Shown: one piece after another, positions 27,549-37,372 of the stretch | How the letters are laid out: each line of letters starts with the position of its first letter | Numbering within the stretch: position 1 is the stretch's first letter | Origin: Roseiarcus sp963753135 | Lineage (GTDB): Bacteria > Pseudomonadota > Alphaproteobacteria > Rhizobiales > Beijerinckiaceae | NCBI GenBank assembly: GCA_963753135.1 | Contig: CAVWBA010000001.1 | Location: 806,001 to 870,000 of the forward strand | Direction: 5' to 3' | Length of the DNA: 64,000 nucleotides | Notes under the pieces: generated by a model | The model's database searches: none | What the model saw: the letters and a program-made list of their open reading frames with translations, nothing else | What the model was told of the DNA's origin: nothing | Translations under genes and position numbers: made by a program

Positions 27549-27596
27549 GTGGTTGAATGTACGCGACTGATTTTTGAAAGTCAACCGGCTGGTTGA
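27539..27596 (-). promoter_or_regulatory. leaderless, self-operated promoter of the ArsR-SRPBCC operon
   Basis: On the minus strand TTGACT (27587-27582) is followed after 17 nt by TACATT (27564-27559), then 7 nt to the ATG at 27548, so transcription should begin at or within two bases of the start codon. Two palindromes flank it: ATTCAACCATGTGGTTGAAT (27539-27558), covering the -10 edge and start codon, and TCAACCGGCTGGTTGA (27581-27596), covering the -35. Their centres are exactly 40 bp apart. They are the likely operators of the encoded ArsR protein. Confidence 0.7.
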
Positions 27597-27778
27597 ATAA
27601 TCAGCTGGGACAGGAGCCGCTTTTGCATCCGACCGACCAAGCGCTGCGGATCCGTCCCCCGCTGACGACAGTTACATTGTCCTCGACCTCCGACTTGACT
27701 TATGGCTTCTCCACGTCACCATGACGGCGAAAACTAGTCGGGCCTTCGAACACGGGCGCGACAGGGGAGACGTCCAAG

Positions 27779-28819
27779 ATGACTGGCACATTCTTTTCGC
27801 GCGCGGCTTTTGCGCTCGCCGCCTGCTGCTCGACCGCGCTGCTCGCCGCCGCAACCGCGCAAGCCGCCGACTTTTCGGCCGAATACGTCTTCGGCGACAG
27901 CCTGTCGGACGTGGGCAACGTGTACCTTGCGACAGGCGGAACTGAGCCGGCCAGCCCTTATGTCAACGGCGAATTCAGCAACGGGCCGGTCTGGGTGCAG
28001 GACCTCGCAGCGAGGCTGGGCCTTCCGGCGCTGACCCCGAGCTTGATCGGAGGCACGGATTACGCCTTCGGCGGCGCGACCACCGGATCCAGCTACACGA
28101 ACAATCCGCAGGTCCCCAACCTTGCGCAACAGGTCGGCGCGTTCTTTTTGGCCCACGCCAGCGCGCCCTCGAACGCCCTCTACACCTTGTCGATCGGCGC
28201 CAACGATCTCTTCGGTATCCTCGACGGAACCGCGACGGGGGGGCTTACGCCGCAGCAAACCGCTGCCGCCGCCGCTCAGGTGGTGGCGACGGAAGCGGGC
28301 GACCTGGAGGCGGCGGGCGCGAGGGATTTGGCGCTGTTCGACGTGCCGGATCTCGGCGAAACGCCACAGATTACGGCTCTTGGTCCGGCTGCCTCCGCGG
28401 AGGCCTCTGCCCTTTCGGCCTATTTCGATCAGCAGGTGCTCATAGACTTGGCGCCGGTCGAGGCCGCCGGGCTCACGGTCTTCGATCTCAATACCTACGC
28501 CCTGATCGACGAGGCGGTAAACGATCCGGGCGCGTTTGGCTTCTCCAACGTCACGGCTCCATGCTGGACAGGCGGCTTTACCGGGGACGCGACCGGCGGC
28601 TCGATCTGCTCCACCGACCCTGCCGTGCAAGACACCTACCTTTTCTGGGACGACATCCATCCGACCGCGGCGGGGCATCTTCTCGTTGCGGACGCTGCGC
28701 TCAGCGCCATGGGCCTGCCCGTACCCGAGCCCTCGACCTGGGCGATGATGGCCATCGGCTTCTTAGGCCTGGGCTTTGCGGGCTATCGTCATAGCGCGAG
28801 CGGCCGCGCGGCGGGGTGA
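27779..28819 (+). CDS. secreted SGNH/GDSL esterase with PEPxxWA-CTERM sorting tail
   Basis: The protein has 346 residues, with a signal peptide (FALAACCSTALLAAATAQA). The hydrolase has block I VFGDSLSDVGN, block III IGANDLF and block V DDIHPTAAGHLL with the Asp/His pair, as in thermolabile hemolysin-type lipases. The C terminus PEPSTWAMMAIGFLGLGFAGYRH plus a basic end is a PEPxxWA-CTERM signal for exosortase processing. It is read from ATG 27779, in the opposite direction to the operon upstream. Confidence 0.9.
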   Translation: MTGTFFSRAAFALAACCSTALLAAATAQAADFSAEYVFGDSLSDVGNVYLATGGTEPASPYVNGEFSNGPVWVQDLAARLGLPALTPSLIGGTDYAFGGATTGSSYTNNPQVPNLAQQVGAFFLAHASAPSNALYTLSIGANDLFGILDGTATGGLTPQQTAAAAAQVVATEAGDLEAAGARDLALFDVPDLGETPQITALGPAASAEASALSAYFDQQVLIDLAPVEAAGLTVFDLNTYALIDEAVNDPGAFGFSNVTAPCWTGGFTGDATGGSICSTDPAVQDTYLFWDDIHPTAAGHLLVADAALSAMGLPVPEPSTWAMMAIGFLGLGFAGYRHSASGRAAG

Positions 28820-28867
28820 TGGGCGCGGCTTCCGGACTGCGATCCGGGCGTCGCAACGAGTAAAATA

Positions 28868-29731
28868 CTACATCTCTAGATTGTTTCCGCCAGTCGAACC
28901 GTCGGCCGCGCGAGCCAAGGCCACAAACCCGGCGACGTCAACCTCCTCCGCCCGCATGGTCGGCTCGAGGCCGGCGGCGCCGATGAGGGCGGGAAGGTCG
29001 AGCCCGCGGGCGGCGGCGAAGCCCTTCAGCGACTGGCGCAGCATCTTCCGCCGCTGGCCGAAAGCTCCTCGGGCGAGCGCCGACAGGATCGCGGGGTTGC
29101 AAGGCTCCGGCCTCGCCCGCGGAACGAGCTCGACCACGCTCGAGGTGACCTTCGGCGCGGGGACGAAGGCGGCGGGCGGAACGTCGAACAGGATGCGCGC
29201 TTGCCCCCGCCATCCCGCCAGCACGGCGAGCCGCCCATAATCGGCGCGGTTGGTTGGTGTCGCCACGATCCGCTCAGCCACCTCGCGCTGGAACATGAGG
29301 ATAAGGCGGTCATAGAATGGCGGCCACGGGCTCACCTCGAGCCATCGGGTCAAGAGCGCCGTCGCGATGTTGTAGGGCAGGTTGGCGACGATGCGAATGG
29401 GCCTCGCCCCGGCCTTGGCGATCAGCGTCTCAGGCGAGACGCGCAGCGCGTCGCCTTCGATGATTTCGAGCCGTCCCGGCCAATGCGCGGCGATCTGGCC
29501 AAGCGCGCCGAGCGCCCGGGCGTCGCGCTCGATGGCGATCACCGTCTCGGCGCCCTCCGTCAGCAGCGCGCGCGTGAGCCCGCCGGGGCCGGGGCCAACT
29601 TCGACGACCGTGACGCCAGCGAGCGGCCCTGCGGCGCGGGCGATCTTTCGGGTGAGGTTGAGGTCGAAGAGGAAGTTCTGGCCCAGCGCCTTGCGGGGGT
29701 TAAGCCCATGAGCCGCGACCACGTCGCTCAA
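28868..29731 (-). CDS. rsmA: 16S rRNA dimethyladenosine transferase
   Basis: The protein has 287 residues. SAM motif I VVEVGPGPGGLTRALL, the acidic VIAIERD and the catalytic NLPYNIATALL define KsgA/RsmA. It dimethylates the two adjacent adenosines near the 3' end of 16S rRNA. It follows pdxA on the same strand with 27 bases between them. In many alphaproteobacteria gmk lies next to it; here a PEP-CTERM esterase is the convergent neighbour. Confidence 0.96.
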   Translation of the reverse strand: MSDVVAAHGLNPRKALGQNFLFDLNLTRKIARAAGPLAGVTVVEVGPGPGGLTRALLTEGAETVIAIERDARALGALGQIAAHWPGRLEIIEGDALRVSPETLIAKAGARPIRIVANLPYNIATALLTRWLEVSPWPPFYDRLILMFQREVAERIVATPTNRADYGRLAVLAGWRGQARILFDVPPAAFVPAPKVTSSVVELVPRARPEPCNPAILSALARGAFGQRRKMLRQSLKGFAAARGLDLPALIGAAGLEPTMRAEEVDVAGFVALARAADGSTGGNNLEM

Positions 29732-29758
29732 GCGTGGCAGGCCGTCCGCGGCAAGAAC

Positions 29759-30754
29759 TCATCGCGTCAATCGGTCAGCGAGCTTGAGCGCCGCAATGAG
29801 GCTCGCCGGGTTGGCGAGCCCCTTACCGGCGATGTCGAACGCCGTGCCATGATCGGGGGACGTGCGCACGAACGGCAGGCCAAGGGTGACGTTCACGCCT
29901 TCGTCGAAGGCGAGGGTCTTGACCGGGACGAGGCCCTGGTCGTGATACATGGTGAGCGCCACGTCGTAGCGCGCCCGCGCTTTGGGATGGAACATCGTAT
30001 CGGCGGGGAGCGGCCCGACGACGTCGATCCCCTCGGCCCGAAGCGCCTCGATCGCGGGCCTTATGACGGCGATCTCCTCGCGTCCCATCGCTCCGCCCTC
30101 GCCTGCGTGCGGATTGAGGCCGGCGACGGCCAGACGCGGCCGCGCCACGCGGAACCGGGCGGTGAGGTCGCGGGCGACGATGCGCGCCGTCCTGATGATG
30201 AGGTCGGCGGTCAGCGCCATGGCCACGTCGGCTAGCGGAATATGGATGGTGACCGGGACGACCGCCAAGGTCTCCGACCAGATCATCATCACCGGAAAGG
30301 CTGGGGCCCCCCAGGCCTCGGCGAGCGCGCCGAGATATTCGGTGTGGCCGGGGTGCTTGAAGCCGGCGTCATAGAGCACGGCCTTGGCGATGGGGTTGGT
30401 CACCACCGCGCGCGCCTCGCCTTGTCGGACGGCTTCGACCGCGCGCTCGATCAATTCGATCGTCGCCGGGGCGTTGGCGGCGCTGGGGCGGCCAGGCGCG
30501 TCTTCAACCGGGTTTCTCAGCGGGACGACGGGCAGGCCGGACGAGAATGCGGCTCGAGCCCCTGCCGGATCGGTCTCGATGATCGGCGCGGTGAGGCCAA
30601 TGCGCTTGGCGGCGGCGGCGAGCACGGCGGGCGACGCGAAAACGACGAACGGTGCGCTTGCCGATCGGTCGCGCCAGGCGGCCAGCGCCAACTCCGGGCC
30701 GATTCCCGCCGGATCGCCCATGGTCATCGCCAGCGGCGGCGTGTCGCCGGTCAT
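29759..30754 (-). CDS. pdxA: 4-hydroxythreonine-4-phosphate dehydrogenase
   Basis: The protein has 331 residues. It opens with LAMTMGDPAGIGPELALAAW and carries the metal-binding His residues in HTEYLGALAEAWG, FHPKARARYDVALTMYHDQGLVPVK and the phosphate loop HAGEGGAMGREE. It makes 3-amino-2-oxopropyl phosphate for pyridoxal-5-phosphate. It ends before rsmA and starts 38 bases after lptD, which leaves no room for surA. Confidence 0.96.
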   Translation of the reverse strand: MTGDTPPLAMTMGDPAGIGPELALAAWRDRSASAPFVVFASPAVLAAAAKRIGLTAPIIETDPAGARAAFSSGLPVVPLRNPVEDAPGRPSAANAPATIELIERAVEAVRQGEARAVVTNPIAKAVLYDAGFKHPGHTEYLGALAEAWGAPAFPVMMIWSETLAVVPVTIHIPLADVAMALTADLIIRTARIVARDLTARFRVARPRLAVAGLNPHAGEGGAMGREEIAVIRPAIEALRAEGIDVVGPLPADTMFHPKARARYDVALTMYHDQGLVPVKTLAFDEGVNVTLGLPFVRTSPDHGTAFDIAGKGLANPASLIAALKLADRLTR

Positions 30755-30792
30755 GCTCTAGGCTCCGAGATGGATTCGCCGGTCTGCGGCGA

Positions 30793-33375
30793 TCAGAGGC
30801 CGACGTTCGTCTTCACATCGCCGAGCGTGCGAAGCACGAGCTGAATCATCAGCGTCTGAGTTCGGGTTGCGGGATTCACCGTGACGATGCCGCTCGGGTA
30901 CGAGGTGAAGGCGCCCGGCTGGCTAGTGCTGGACGAATACCTCAGAGTAAGCGTCGTGCATTCGTCCTTGTAGCCAACGCCGAACGAATAGCCGATCGGA
31001 TTGAAGATCGGCGTCGACTGCCCCAGGGTGTCGTAGTAGTGACGCGACATGTCGACCACGAGCGATCCGTCGAACGACCAGCGATTCTGAAAGTTGTAGG
31101 CGAGGCTCCCGGTCAGACCCTCGCGCGGAAATTCGAAGCCGAGAGCCGGTTGGGCGGCGTAAAGAGCATAATCGACAGTGCCGCTGACGCCGGCATAGCT
31201 CGCTCTGGCGATCCCGTCGAAACGCGCGAGTTGCAGCGTCGAGCTGTCGAACTGCTGTTTGCTCATGAGCGTAATTGGGCTCGAGAACGGCTGCAGCGTC
31301 TCGCCGAATACGAAGTTCGAGTACTTCTTGTCGAGGCCGGATTCGAGCCCCGTGTTTGTGGGATCAAAGAGGGTGTAGGAATTCTGCCCGGCGACCTGGA
31401 TCAATTCCCCGCCGACGAAGTTGGCGTGGCCTCCGTTGGCGAAATCGGCAGCGTATTGGAATCCGTAGTTGAGCCGCGTGCCGCCTTCGACCCGATCGTA
31501 GCCGGAGAACTTGTTCCAGGCGAACAGGTTCGTGTCGTCGAAAACAAGGCTCTGCGAATCTTCGTTGGGCTGGATTCTCGGAATGATCTCGCTCGGCCGC
31601 GCGATGAACTGGGCGATCGGCGTAATCGTCTGCGTCCCCCACGACGATGTGGACGTAAACGGAAAGCGGTACTCGAGGCCCGCGCCCGCCATATACCGCG
31701 CGAAAGTTCCCTGGCTCGAGCCGGAAAAGAAGGCGGCCTGGCTCGAATTGGCGACCGTGCTGGCGCCGAGCCCACTGGCGTAGGTGATCGTTCCGGTCTC
31801 ATTGAGCTCGGTCGCCTCGCCGTCAAGGCGGCCAAACAAGAACGGCTTCCATACCTCGCCGATGGGATCAATGTAACCACGCTGCCACGAGACCTGTCCC
31901 GACGCCCGCGTGTAATCGCCGGCAATGCCGCGCAACATGCACTTGCCCGGGACATAGGTATTGACGAGCGTATTTCCGACCGGCGTCTCGCAGACATTAT
32001 AGAGGTGAAACGCATTGTCGAAGGTTTGAAGTCCGGTCGACTGGAACGCGGCGTTCGTCTGGTCGACGTTGGCGACGTTTGCGTCGACCGTCAGTTCTCC
32101 TCCGAGCCCGTTGGTGCGGTCGGCGGGAACGTTGAACACCCGATTGTAGTCGAAGACCGGGACGGCGACCGGCAGCGTCCGGTTGTCGTCACTCGCCGTC
32201 GTGCCCTCGAAATGATAGACGCTGAGATCAAAGAAGCTCTGGGCGGCCTGACCGCGCAGGTAGATCGACGAGATGATGTCCTGGAAATAGAAATTGTCGA
32301 AGTTGATGCCCTGAAGCCGGTAGTCGTTAAGAAAGAATTTGTCGCTCATCCATGTGCCGTTCCAGCCGAACTGCCACATGTCGTTGAGGAAAAAGTTCCC
32401 ATTGCTTTGGATCGCGCCTCGCAGTCGTGTGTCGCCCGCGCCATAGGGAAAAGCTGGGAAGGCTCCAGGTTGCTCCTGGTCGATCCCGATCGCACGGATG
32501 TTGTAGCTACCGTTGGAAAGCCGCTGACGCCAGTCGGCCTCTCCCAACAATCCCTGCTTCGAGAGCAAGGTCGGAGTGAGGGTCAGGTCGTAGTTCGGCG
32601 CCAGATTGATGAAATAGGGTATGCTGAAGCCGTAGCCCAGGTCGGCGCCAGAAACGAGCGCCGGCGCTAAAAGTCCGGTCTTCTTGTTGACAGTCGCGTC
32701 CGCCGAGGAAAAGTAGGGCATGTAGAAGACGGGAAAGCCCCAGAACTGAAGTTGGGCGTCCTCGTAGTAGATCGTGTGTGTCGTTTGGTTTTCGATGATC
32801 TTAGTCGCCTTCACCTGCCAGAATGGCGGCCGTTCGGGGTGGTCCTTACACGGTTCGCAGGCGGTGTAGGCCCCTTTCTCGAGCACCGTGACATCGCCAT
32901 TCGAGCGCTCGACCCGGGGCGAGCTGAAGCGCGTCTTGTCAGTCGTCAGAACCTGGACGCTGTCGATGAAGCCGTCGCGAAAATCGTCGCTAAGCGCAAA
33001 CCGGCTTCCGTAAACGACGTTGCCATGCTCGTCCGTCATCTTGGCATGGCCTTCCGCGTACACGCGCTTCGAGGCGCGGTCATAGGTCACACGGTCAGCC
33101 TGAAGCACCCGGCCTTGATAGAAGAGCTGAACCGAACCCACAGCGGAGATCGTGTTCTTGTCCTTGTCATAGACGAGCTCATCCGCGTCGATGACCAGTT
33201 TGTCCTGCGGCTTCGCTTGCGTCGACTGAGGGGCAGGAGACGTTTGCGCGGCGGCCGGTCCAGCAAACAAGTGCGCCCACGCCGCAACCGCCGCGATCGC
33301 GAACGACAGCGCGACCCTTACGGCCCACCTCCGGCGAGGATTCAACTCAAAGGAAAAGCTGACGGCGAAACCCAT
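30793..33375 (-). CDS. lptD: LPS-assembly outer-membrane protein LptD
   Basis: ATG 33375 shares its A with the lptG stop (TGATG), giving 860 residues. A signal peptide (RVALSFAIAAVAAWAHLFAGPAAAQ) is followed by the OstA/LptA-like N-terminal domain (LVIDADELVYDKDKNTISAVGSVQLFYQGRVLQADRVTYD) and a large barrel ending LMIQLVLRTLGDVKTNVGL. LptD inserts LPS into the outer leaflet with LptE. A longer frame upstream is out of the operon logic and lacks a signal. Confidence 0.95.
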   Translation of the reverse strand: MGFAVSFSFELNPRRRWAVRVALSFAIAAVAAWAHLFAGPAAAQTSPAPQSTQAKPQDKLVIDADELVYDKDKNTISAVGSVQLFYQGRVLQADRVTYDRASKRVYAEGHAKMTDEHGNVVYGSRFALSDDFRDGFIDSVQVLTTDKTRFSSPRVERSNGDVTVLEKGAYTACEPCKDHPERPPFWQVKATKIIENQTTHTIYYEDAQLQFWGFPVFYMPYFSSADATVNKKTGLLAPALVSGADLGYGFSIPYFINLAPNYDLTLTPTLLSKQGLLGEADWRQRLSNGSYNIRAIGIDQEQPGAFPAFPYGAGDTRLRGAIQSNGNFFLNDMWQFGWNGTWMSDKFFLNDYRLQGINFDNFYFQDIISSIYLRGQAAQSFFDLSVYHFEGTTASDDNRTLPVAVPVFDYNRVFNVPADRTNGLGGELTVDANVANVDQTNAAFQSTGLQTFDNAFHLYNVCETPVGNTLVNTYVPGKCMLRGIAGDYTRASGQVSWQRGYIDPIGEVWKPFLFGRLDGEATELNETGTITYASGLGASTVANSSQAAFFSGSSQGTFARYMAGAGLEYRFPFTSTSSWGTQTITPIAQFIARPSEIIPRIQPNEDSQSLVFDDTNLFAWNKFSGYDRVEGGTRLNYGFQYAADFANGGHANFVGGELIQVAGQNSYTLFDPTNTGLESGLDKKYSNFVFGETLQPFSSPITLMSKQQFDSSTLQLARFDGIARASYAGVSGTVDYALYAAQPALGFEFPREGLTGSLAYNFQNRWSFDGSLVVDMSRHYYDTLGQSTPIFNPIGYSFGVGYKDECTTLTLRYSSSTSQPGAFTSYPSGIVTVNPATRTQTLMIQLVLRTLGDVKTNVGL

Positions 33376-34454
33376 CAACCATCCTCTTGTCGCAGCAACA
33401 CATACACGCCAAACATGCAACCAACGATCCCGGGCGACCACCCTGCAACGGAGGCGCTGAGGAATCCGGCTCCCCCAAGATCGCTGACCACTTTGGTGGC
33501 CACATAAAGCACGAACCCCGCCACGACGCCACCGGAAACCATATACTCGATCCCGCCCATTCGGAAGAATCTTAACGAAAAGCATGCAGCCACCAGCACC
33601 ATCGCCGCCAGCATCAGCGGACGCGCCAGAAGTTCCTGATATTTCAGGAGATAGGCGGTTGGGTCCAATCCCGCGCGGGCGGTCTGCTCAGCAAGCGCCG
33701 GCAGGCGCCAAAAAGAGACGGTTTCCGGCGAGACGAACGCCTGGGCGACCTCCCGGCGATCAAGGTTCGTGGCCAACAGGTAGGTGGACACCCTTTGGGC
33801 TTCGAACCCCGGGGTCACCGACACAACGTCGTGCAACACCCAATAACCCTCGCGCAGCTCGCCTGAGGCGGCCTCGAGCCGTTCGACGAAATTGCCCTCT
33901 TCGTCGAAGTTGAAGATCTCGATCCCCTTGAACTCGTTCTCGCCCCCGCTCCTTCCAATGGCGCGAATGATCGCTTGGCCGTCGACGCTCTTCTGTCGAA
34001 TCCATATCCCGATCGCGCCCGACGCCGGGCCGCCGAATATGCTGCTCTCGATCTGGTCCGATCTCTCTTTCATCCACGTCGATGCTGGATTGTAAGCGAT
34101 GACGGACAACACGCCGATGAGGACGATCACGGCAAGCGGCGGCGTCAGGAATTGCCAGACGGATAGCCCCGCCGCGCGCGCCACGACCAACTCCATTTTG
34201 CGCGACAAATTTAGGAACGCGATCATCGACCCGAACAGAACCGCGAACGGCAAGGCCTGTTCGGCGACCGTCGGGGTGCGCAGGAACGACAAGCCCGCCA
34301 TCATAATCCCGGTCGCGCGCTTGGAATCGCCCGAACGCCTCAATAGTTCCACCAGATCGACGGCGTAGATGAGGACGAAGACCAGCATGAACGCGGCGAT
34401 GACTGTGCGCGCAAAGCGACCGGCAAGGTAGAATGACAGCGTCCGGCCGATCAC
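33375..34454 (-). CDS. lptG: LPS export permease LptG
   Basis: GTG 34454 overlaps the lptF stop as GTGA, so start and coupling agree; it gives 359 residues. The permease pattern has six spans, with the first pair near FARTVIAAFMLVFVLIYAVDL, a large periplasmic jellyroll (about 130-260) and the last spans LVAACFSLRFFRMGGIEYMVSGGVVAGFVLYV. With LptB2 and LptF it powers LPS extraction. The family name rests on operon position and topology. Confidence 0.92.
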   Translation of the reverse strand: MIGRTLSFYLAGRFARTVIAAFMLVFVLIYAVDLVELLRRSGDSKRATGIMMAGLSFLRTPTVAEQALPFAVLFGSMIAFLNLSRKMELVVARAAGLSVWQFLTPPLAVIVLIGVLSVIAYNPASTWMKERSDQIESSIFGGPASGAIGIWIRQKSVDGQAIIRAIGRSGGENEFKGIEIFNFDEEGNFVERLEAASGELREGYWVLHDVVSVTPGFEAQRVSTYLLATNLDRREVAQAFVSPETVSFWRLPALAEQTARAGLDPTAYLLKYQELLARPLMLAAMVLVAACFSLRFFRMGGIEYMVSGGVVAGFVLYVATKVVSDLGGAGFLSASVAGWSPGIVGCMFGVYVLLRQEDG

Positions 34455-35566
34455 GCAGGGATCCTTGCGCGCGGCTGGACGACCGCCAGAATTGCCCGCC
34501 GAAAGATCACCGCCAAGGCGCCTAGACAAGCGGCGACCGGAACCGTCCACACGAAGACAGCGGCGGACGGCACGCCGATCGCGAGGGTCGTGGCCGCAAT
34601 CCCGAGCATACGCACGCCGGCAAACGCGAGAACCGCTCCTGCGATCGCAACCCCTCGGCCCTGACGGGTGGTGCGCGCCTCTCCAAGCGCGGCAAAAGCG
34701 ATGAGCCCACCGGCGAGAGCGTAGATCGGGCTCGCCAGGCGGTCGAGCAGTTCGCTGCGAATATGACCAGATAGGGCTGGATCCGCCCGATCCTTGGCGT
34801 CCGGCGCCATCAGTTGCGCTGTGGACCGTTCGCGCGGCTTTTTCATCGCGCCGACCGCGTGCGCGAACTGCGACAAATCGATGGTGTAGTCATCAAAAGT
34901 CACCATCGCCGAGTCGCTGGCTGACTGAGGCCGCAACATGACGCCCTTGGATAGCTGGAGATAACTCGCTCCGTCCCGATCGATCGTTTTTCCGCCTTCA
35001 GCGATATACGTTGTGACCCGCGTGGGATCACGCATGTCCTGCATAAACACTCCGTGAAGAGCCCCATCGGGCGTGCGCTCGCGAAAGTGAAATACGAACC
35101 CCAATTCCAGTTGGGAGAAAGCGCCTGGACGGGCGAAGTTGGCGATGAAATCGGCGCGAACGAAGGTCGTCAGCGTCTCGATCGCGCCGAAACTCCAAGG
35201 CTGAACCTGGATATAGAGGAAGGCCACGCCCGCAAATACAGCCGCGGAGAGCAGCGCCATCGGACGCAGCAGCCGAGCAGGCGACATGCCCGCAGCCGCC
35301 ATGACGACGAGCTCGCTGTCACCATTGAGCTTGTTGAGGGTATAAAGAATGCCGGCAAACAGGGCCACGGGCGCGATAAAAGCCACGAGCGAGGGCAGCG
35401 CAAGCGCGGTGATCAAGAGAAATAACAAAATGGTCTGGCCCTTGCTTGTGATCAGGTCGATCTGCCGCAGGGCCTGGGTCACCCAGACAACGCCAGTGAG
35501 AACCACCAGGCCTGAGACACAGGCAGTGGTCGCTGTCCTAAGCAGGTAACGCTCAATCTGGATCAT
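34451..35566 (-). CDS. lptF: LPS export permease LptF
   Basis: ATG 35566 begins MIQIERYLLRTATTACVSGLVVL, the typical LptF/G N terminus; it gives 371 residues, while the longer frame upstream is not conserved. Spans at the N terminus (to ALALPSLVAFIAPVALFAGILY) and C terminus (PIYALAGGLIAFAALG, VAIAGAVLAFAGVRMLG) bracket a periplasmic beta-jellyroll (DMRDPTRVTTYIAEGG). It is the first gene of the lpt operon, divergent from pepA. Confidence 0.93.
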   Translation of the reverse strand: MIQIERYLLRTATTACVSGLVVLTGVVWVTQALRQIDLITSKGQTILLFLLITALALPSLVAFIAPVALFAGILYTLNKLNGDSELVVMAAAGMSPARLLRPMALLSAAVFAGVAFLYIQVQPWSFGAIETLTTFVRADFIANFARPGAFSQLELGFVFHFRERTPDGALHGVFMQDMRDPTRVTTYIAEGGKTIDRDGASYLQLSKGVMLRPQSASDSAMVTFDDYTIDLSQFAHAVGAMKKPRERSTAQLMAPDAKDRADPALSGHIRSELLDRLASPIYALAGGLIAFAALGEARTTRQGRGVAIAGAVLAFAGVRMLGIAATTLAIGVPSAAVFVWTVPVAACLGALAVIFRRAILAVVQPRARIPA

Positions 35567-35827
35567 CGCCGCTATACAGCCTGGAAAGTGAACGGCCAAC
35601 GCGTTAGGGGGCGCCCGTCCGCCCGTTGCGCTTGCCCGATGCGTCGTGTCGTTGCAAGGCGACTCGCTCCCACGCCAGCGCGAGATCCTAACCGGTTGAA
35701 ATATGCCGGCCAATCGCGGCGGCTTATTGACGAGCGCAGCAAACCCGCTGATATGTCGGCCTCCGCCAGCGACGCCGCGTCGGTTGGTCCGAAGTCCTTA
35801 AATCAGAACGTGGGATAGGCGTTGGTC

Positions 35828-37327
35828 ATGAGCGGAGCCGTCAAGATCGCCTTTGGGCCCCTCTCGGCGGCTAAAGGCAGCGCGCTCGTGATTTTCGTTG
35901 GGGCCGACATGAAGCCGGCCGCCGCCGTGACGGCCCAATTCGGCGATCTCGAACCGCTCATCCGCGCCGCAGCGAAGGCGTCCAACTTTCGCGCCGCTGA
36001 GCGCACGGCGCTCGACATCCTGGCGCCCGCTGGCCTCGACGCGTCCCGCCTGGTGGTTGTGGGGGTCGCTCCCGGCAAGGACAACGCGCCGATCGACTTC
36101 ATTACACTCGGCGGATTCACCTTCGGCAAAGTGACCGGCGCGAAGCGCGTCGAAGTCGCCTTCGAGGCGCCGTCAGGAACGTGGATCGGGTCGGCGGCAG
36201 CCGATTTTGCGCTCGGCCTTCGCCTGCGCGGCTACCGGTTCGACAAATACAAGACGCGCAAGAAGGAATCGCAGGACAATGGCGCCGAGGCGCCCCACTT
36301 TGTGATCGGCTCGGGCGACGCTGCAGCCGCGCGCGCGGCTGGGCAGGAACGCTTCGCCATCGCGGAAGGCGTCGAGCTTGCGCGCAATCTGGTCAACGAG
36401 CCGCCCAACGTCCTCTTTCCTCTCGAATTTGCCGACCGCGCCAAAGCGCTGGAGAAACTCGGCGTCGACGTGGACATCCTCGACGAGAAGGCGATGGGCA
36501 AACTGGGGATGAATGCGCTGCTCGCGGTGGGGCGAGGATCGGCGCGCGAAAGCCGGCTCGTCGCGATGCGATGGAACGGGGCGCGTTCAAAGCGGACGAA
36601 GCCGATTGCGGTTGTGGGCAAGGGGGTCTGTTTTGATTCCGGCGGCATCTCGATCAAGCCCTCGGCCGGTATGGAGGATATGAAGGGCGACATGGGCGGG
36701 GCGGCCTGCGTTGTCGGCCTCATGCACGCGCTGGCCGCGCGCAAGGCGAAAATCAACGTGGTCGGCGTCGTCGGCCTGGTTGAGAACATGCCCGACGGCG
36801 ATGCGATGCGGCCGGGCGACATCATCACCTCCATGTCGGGCCAGACGATCGAGATCGTCAACACCGACGCCGAAGGCCGGCTCGTTCTGTCCGACGCGCT
36901 CTGGTACGCCCAGGAAACCTTTTCTCCCCGGGCGATCATCGATCTTGCAACGCTGACCGGCGCCATCATTGTCGCGCTGGGCAATGACATGGCTGGACTC
37001 TTCTCCAATAACGACGAGCTCGCCGAGCGGCTCAGGGCGGCGGGCGAAGCGACCGGCGAGAAGGTCTGGCGCCTGCCGCTCGGGGCGGCCTATGACAAAC
37101 TGATCGATTCCAAGTTCGCCGACATGAAGAATACCGGAGGCCGTCACGGCGGCTCGATCACCGCTGCGCAGTTCCTGCAGCAATTCGTCAAGGAGACGCC
37201 GTGGGCGCATATCGACGTCGCAGGCACGGCGATGGGTTCGCCGCCCTCCGACATCAATCAATCCTGGGGCTCGGGCTGGGGCGTGCGTCTTCTCAACCGT
37301 CTCATAGCCAACTCTTACGAAGATTAG
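35828..37327 (+). CDS. pepA: leucyl aminopeptidase (M17)
   Basis: ATG 35828 gives 499 residues. The metal and catalytic motifs are VGKGVCFDSGGISIKPS, VGLVENMPDG and NTDAEGRLVLSDALWYA, with the terminal VRLLNRLI as usual. It removes N-terminal residues from peptides and in some bacteria binds DNA. It is divergent from lptF, the conserved arrangement, and is followed by an exported protein and holC on the same strand. Confidence 0.96.
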   Translation: MSGAVKIAFGPLSAAKGSALVIFVGADMKPAAAVTAQFGDLEPLIRAAAKASNFRAAERTALDILAPAGLDASRLVVVGVAPGKDNAPIDFITLGGFTFGKVTGAKRVEVAFEAPSGTWIGSAAADFALGLRLRGYRFDKYKTRKKESQDNGAEAPHFVIGSGDAAAARAAGQERFAIAEGVELARNLVNEPPNVLFPLEFADRAKALEKLGVDVDILDEKAMGKLGMNALLAVGRGSARESRLVAMRWNGARSKRTKPIAVVGKGVCFDSGGISIKPSAGMEDMKGDMGGAACVVGLMHALAARKAKINVVGVVGLVENMPDGDAMRPGDIITSMSGQTIEIVNTDAEGRLVLSDALWYAQETFSPRAIIDLATLTGAIIVALGNDMAGLFSNNDELAERLRAAGEATGEKVWRLPLGAAYDKLIDSKFADMKNTGGRHGGSITAAQFLQQFVKETPWAHIDVAGTAMGSPPSDINQSWGSGWGVRLLNRLIANSYED

Positions 37328-37372
37328 CTTTTCATTGACGAATGGACTGGAAAGTCGGGCGGAGGGGTCAGG

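Noticed and set aside
25671..27596. 641-codon open frame opposite the DUF899 and regulator genes
   Set aside because: It crosses three real genes on the other strand, has no RBS and no recognisable domain.
30652..32670. Long plus-strand open frame opposite lptD
   Set aside because: It is antisense to a clear LptD barrel, has Arg/Asp-rich composition and no family match; it is a high-GC shadow.
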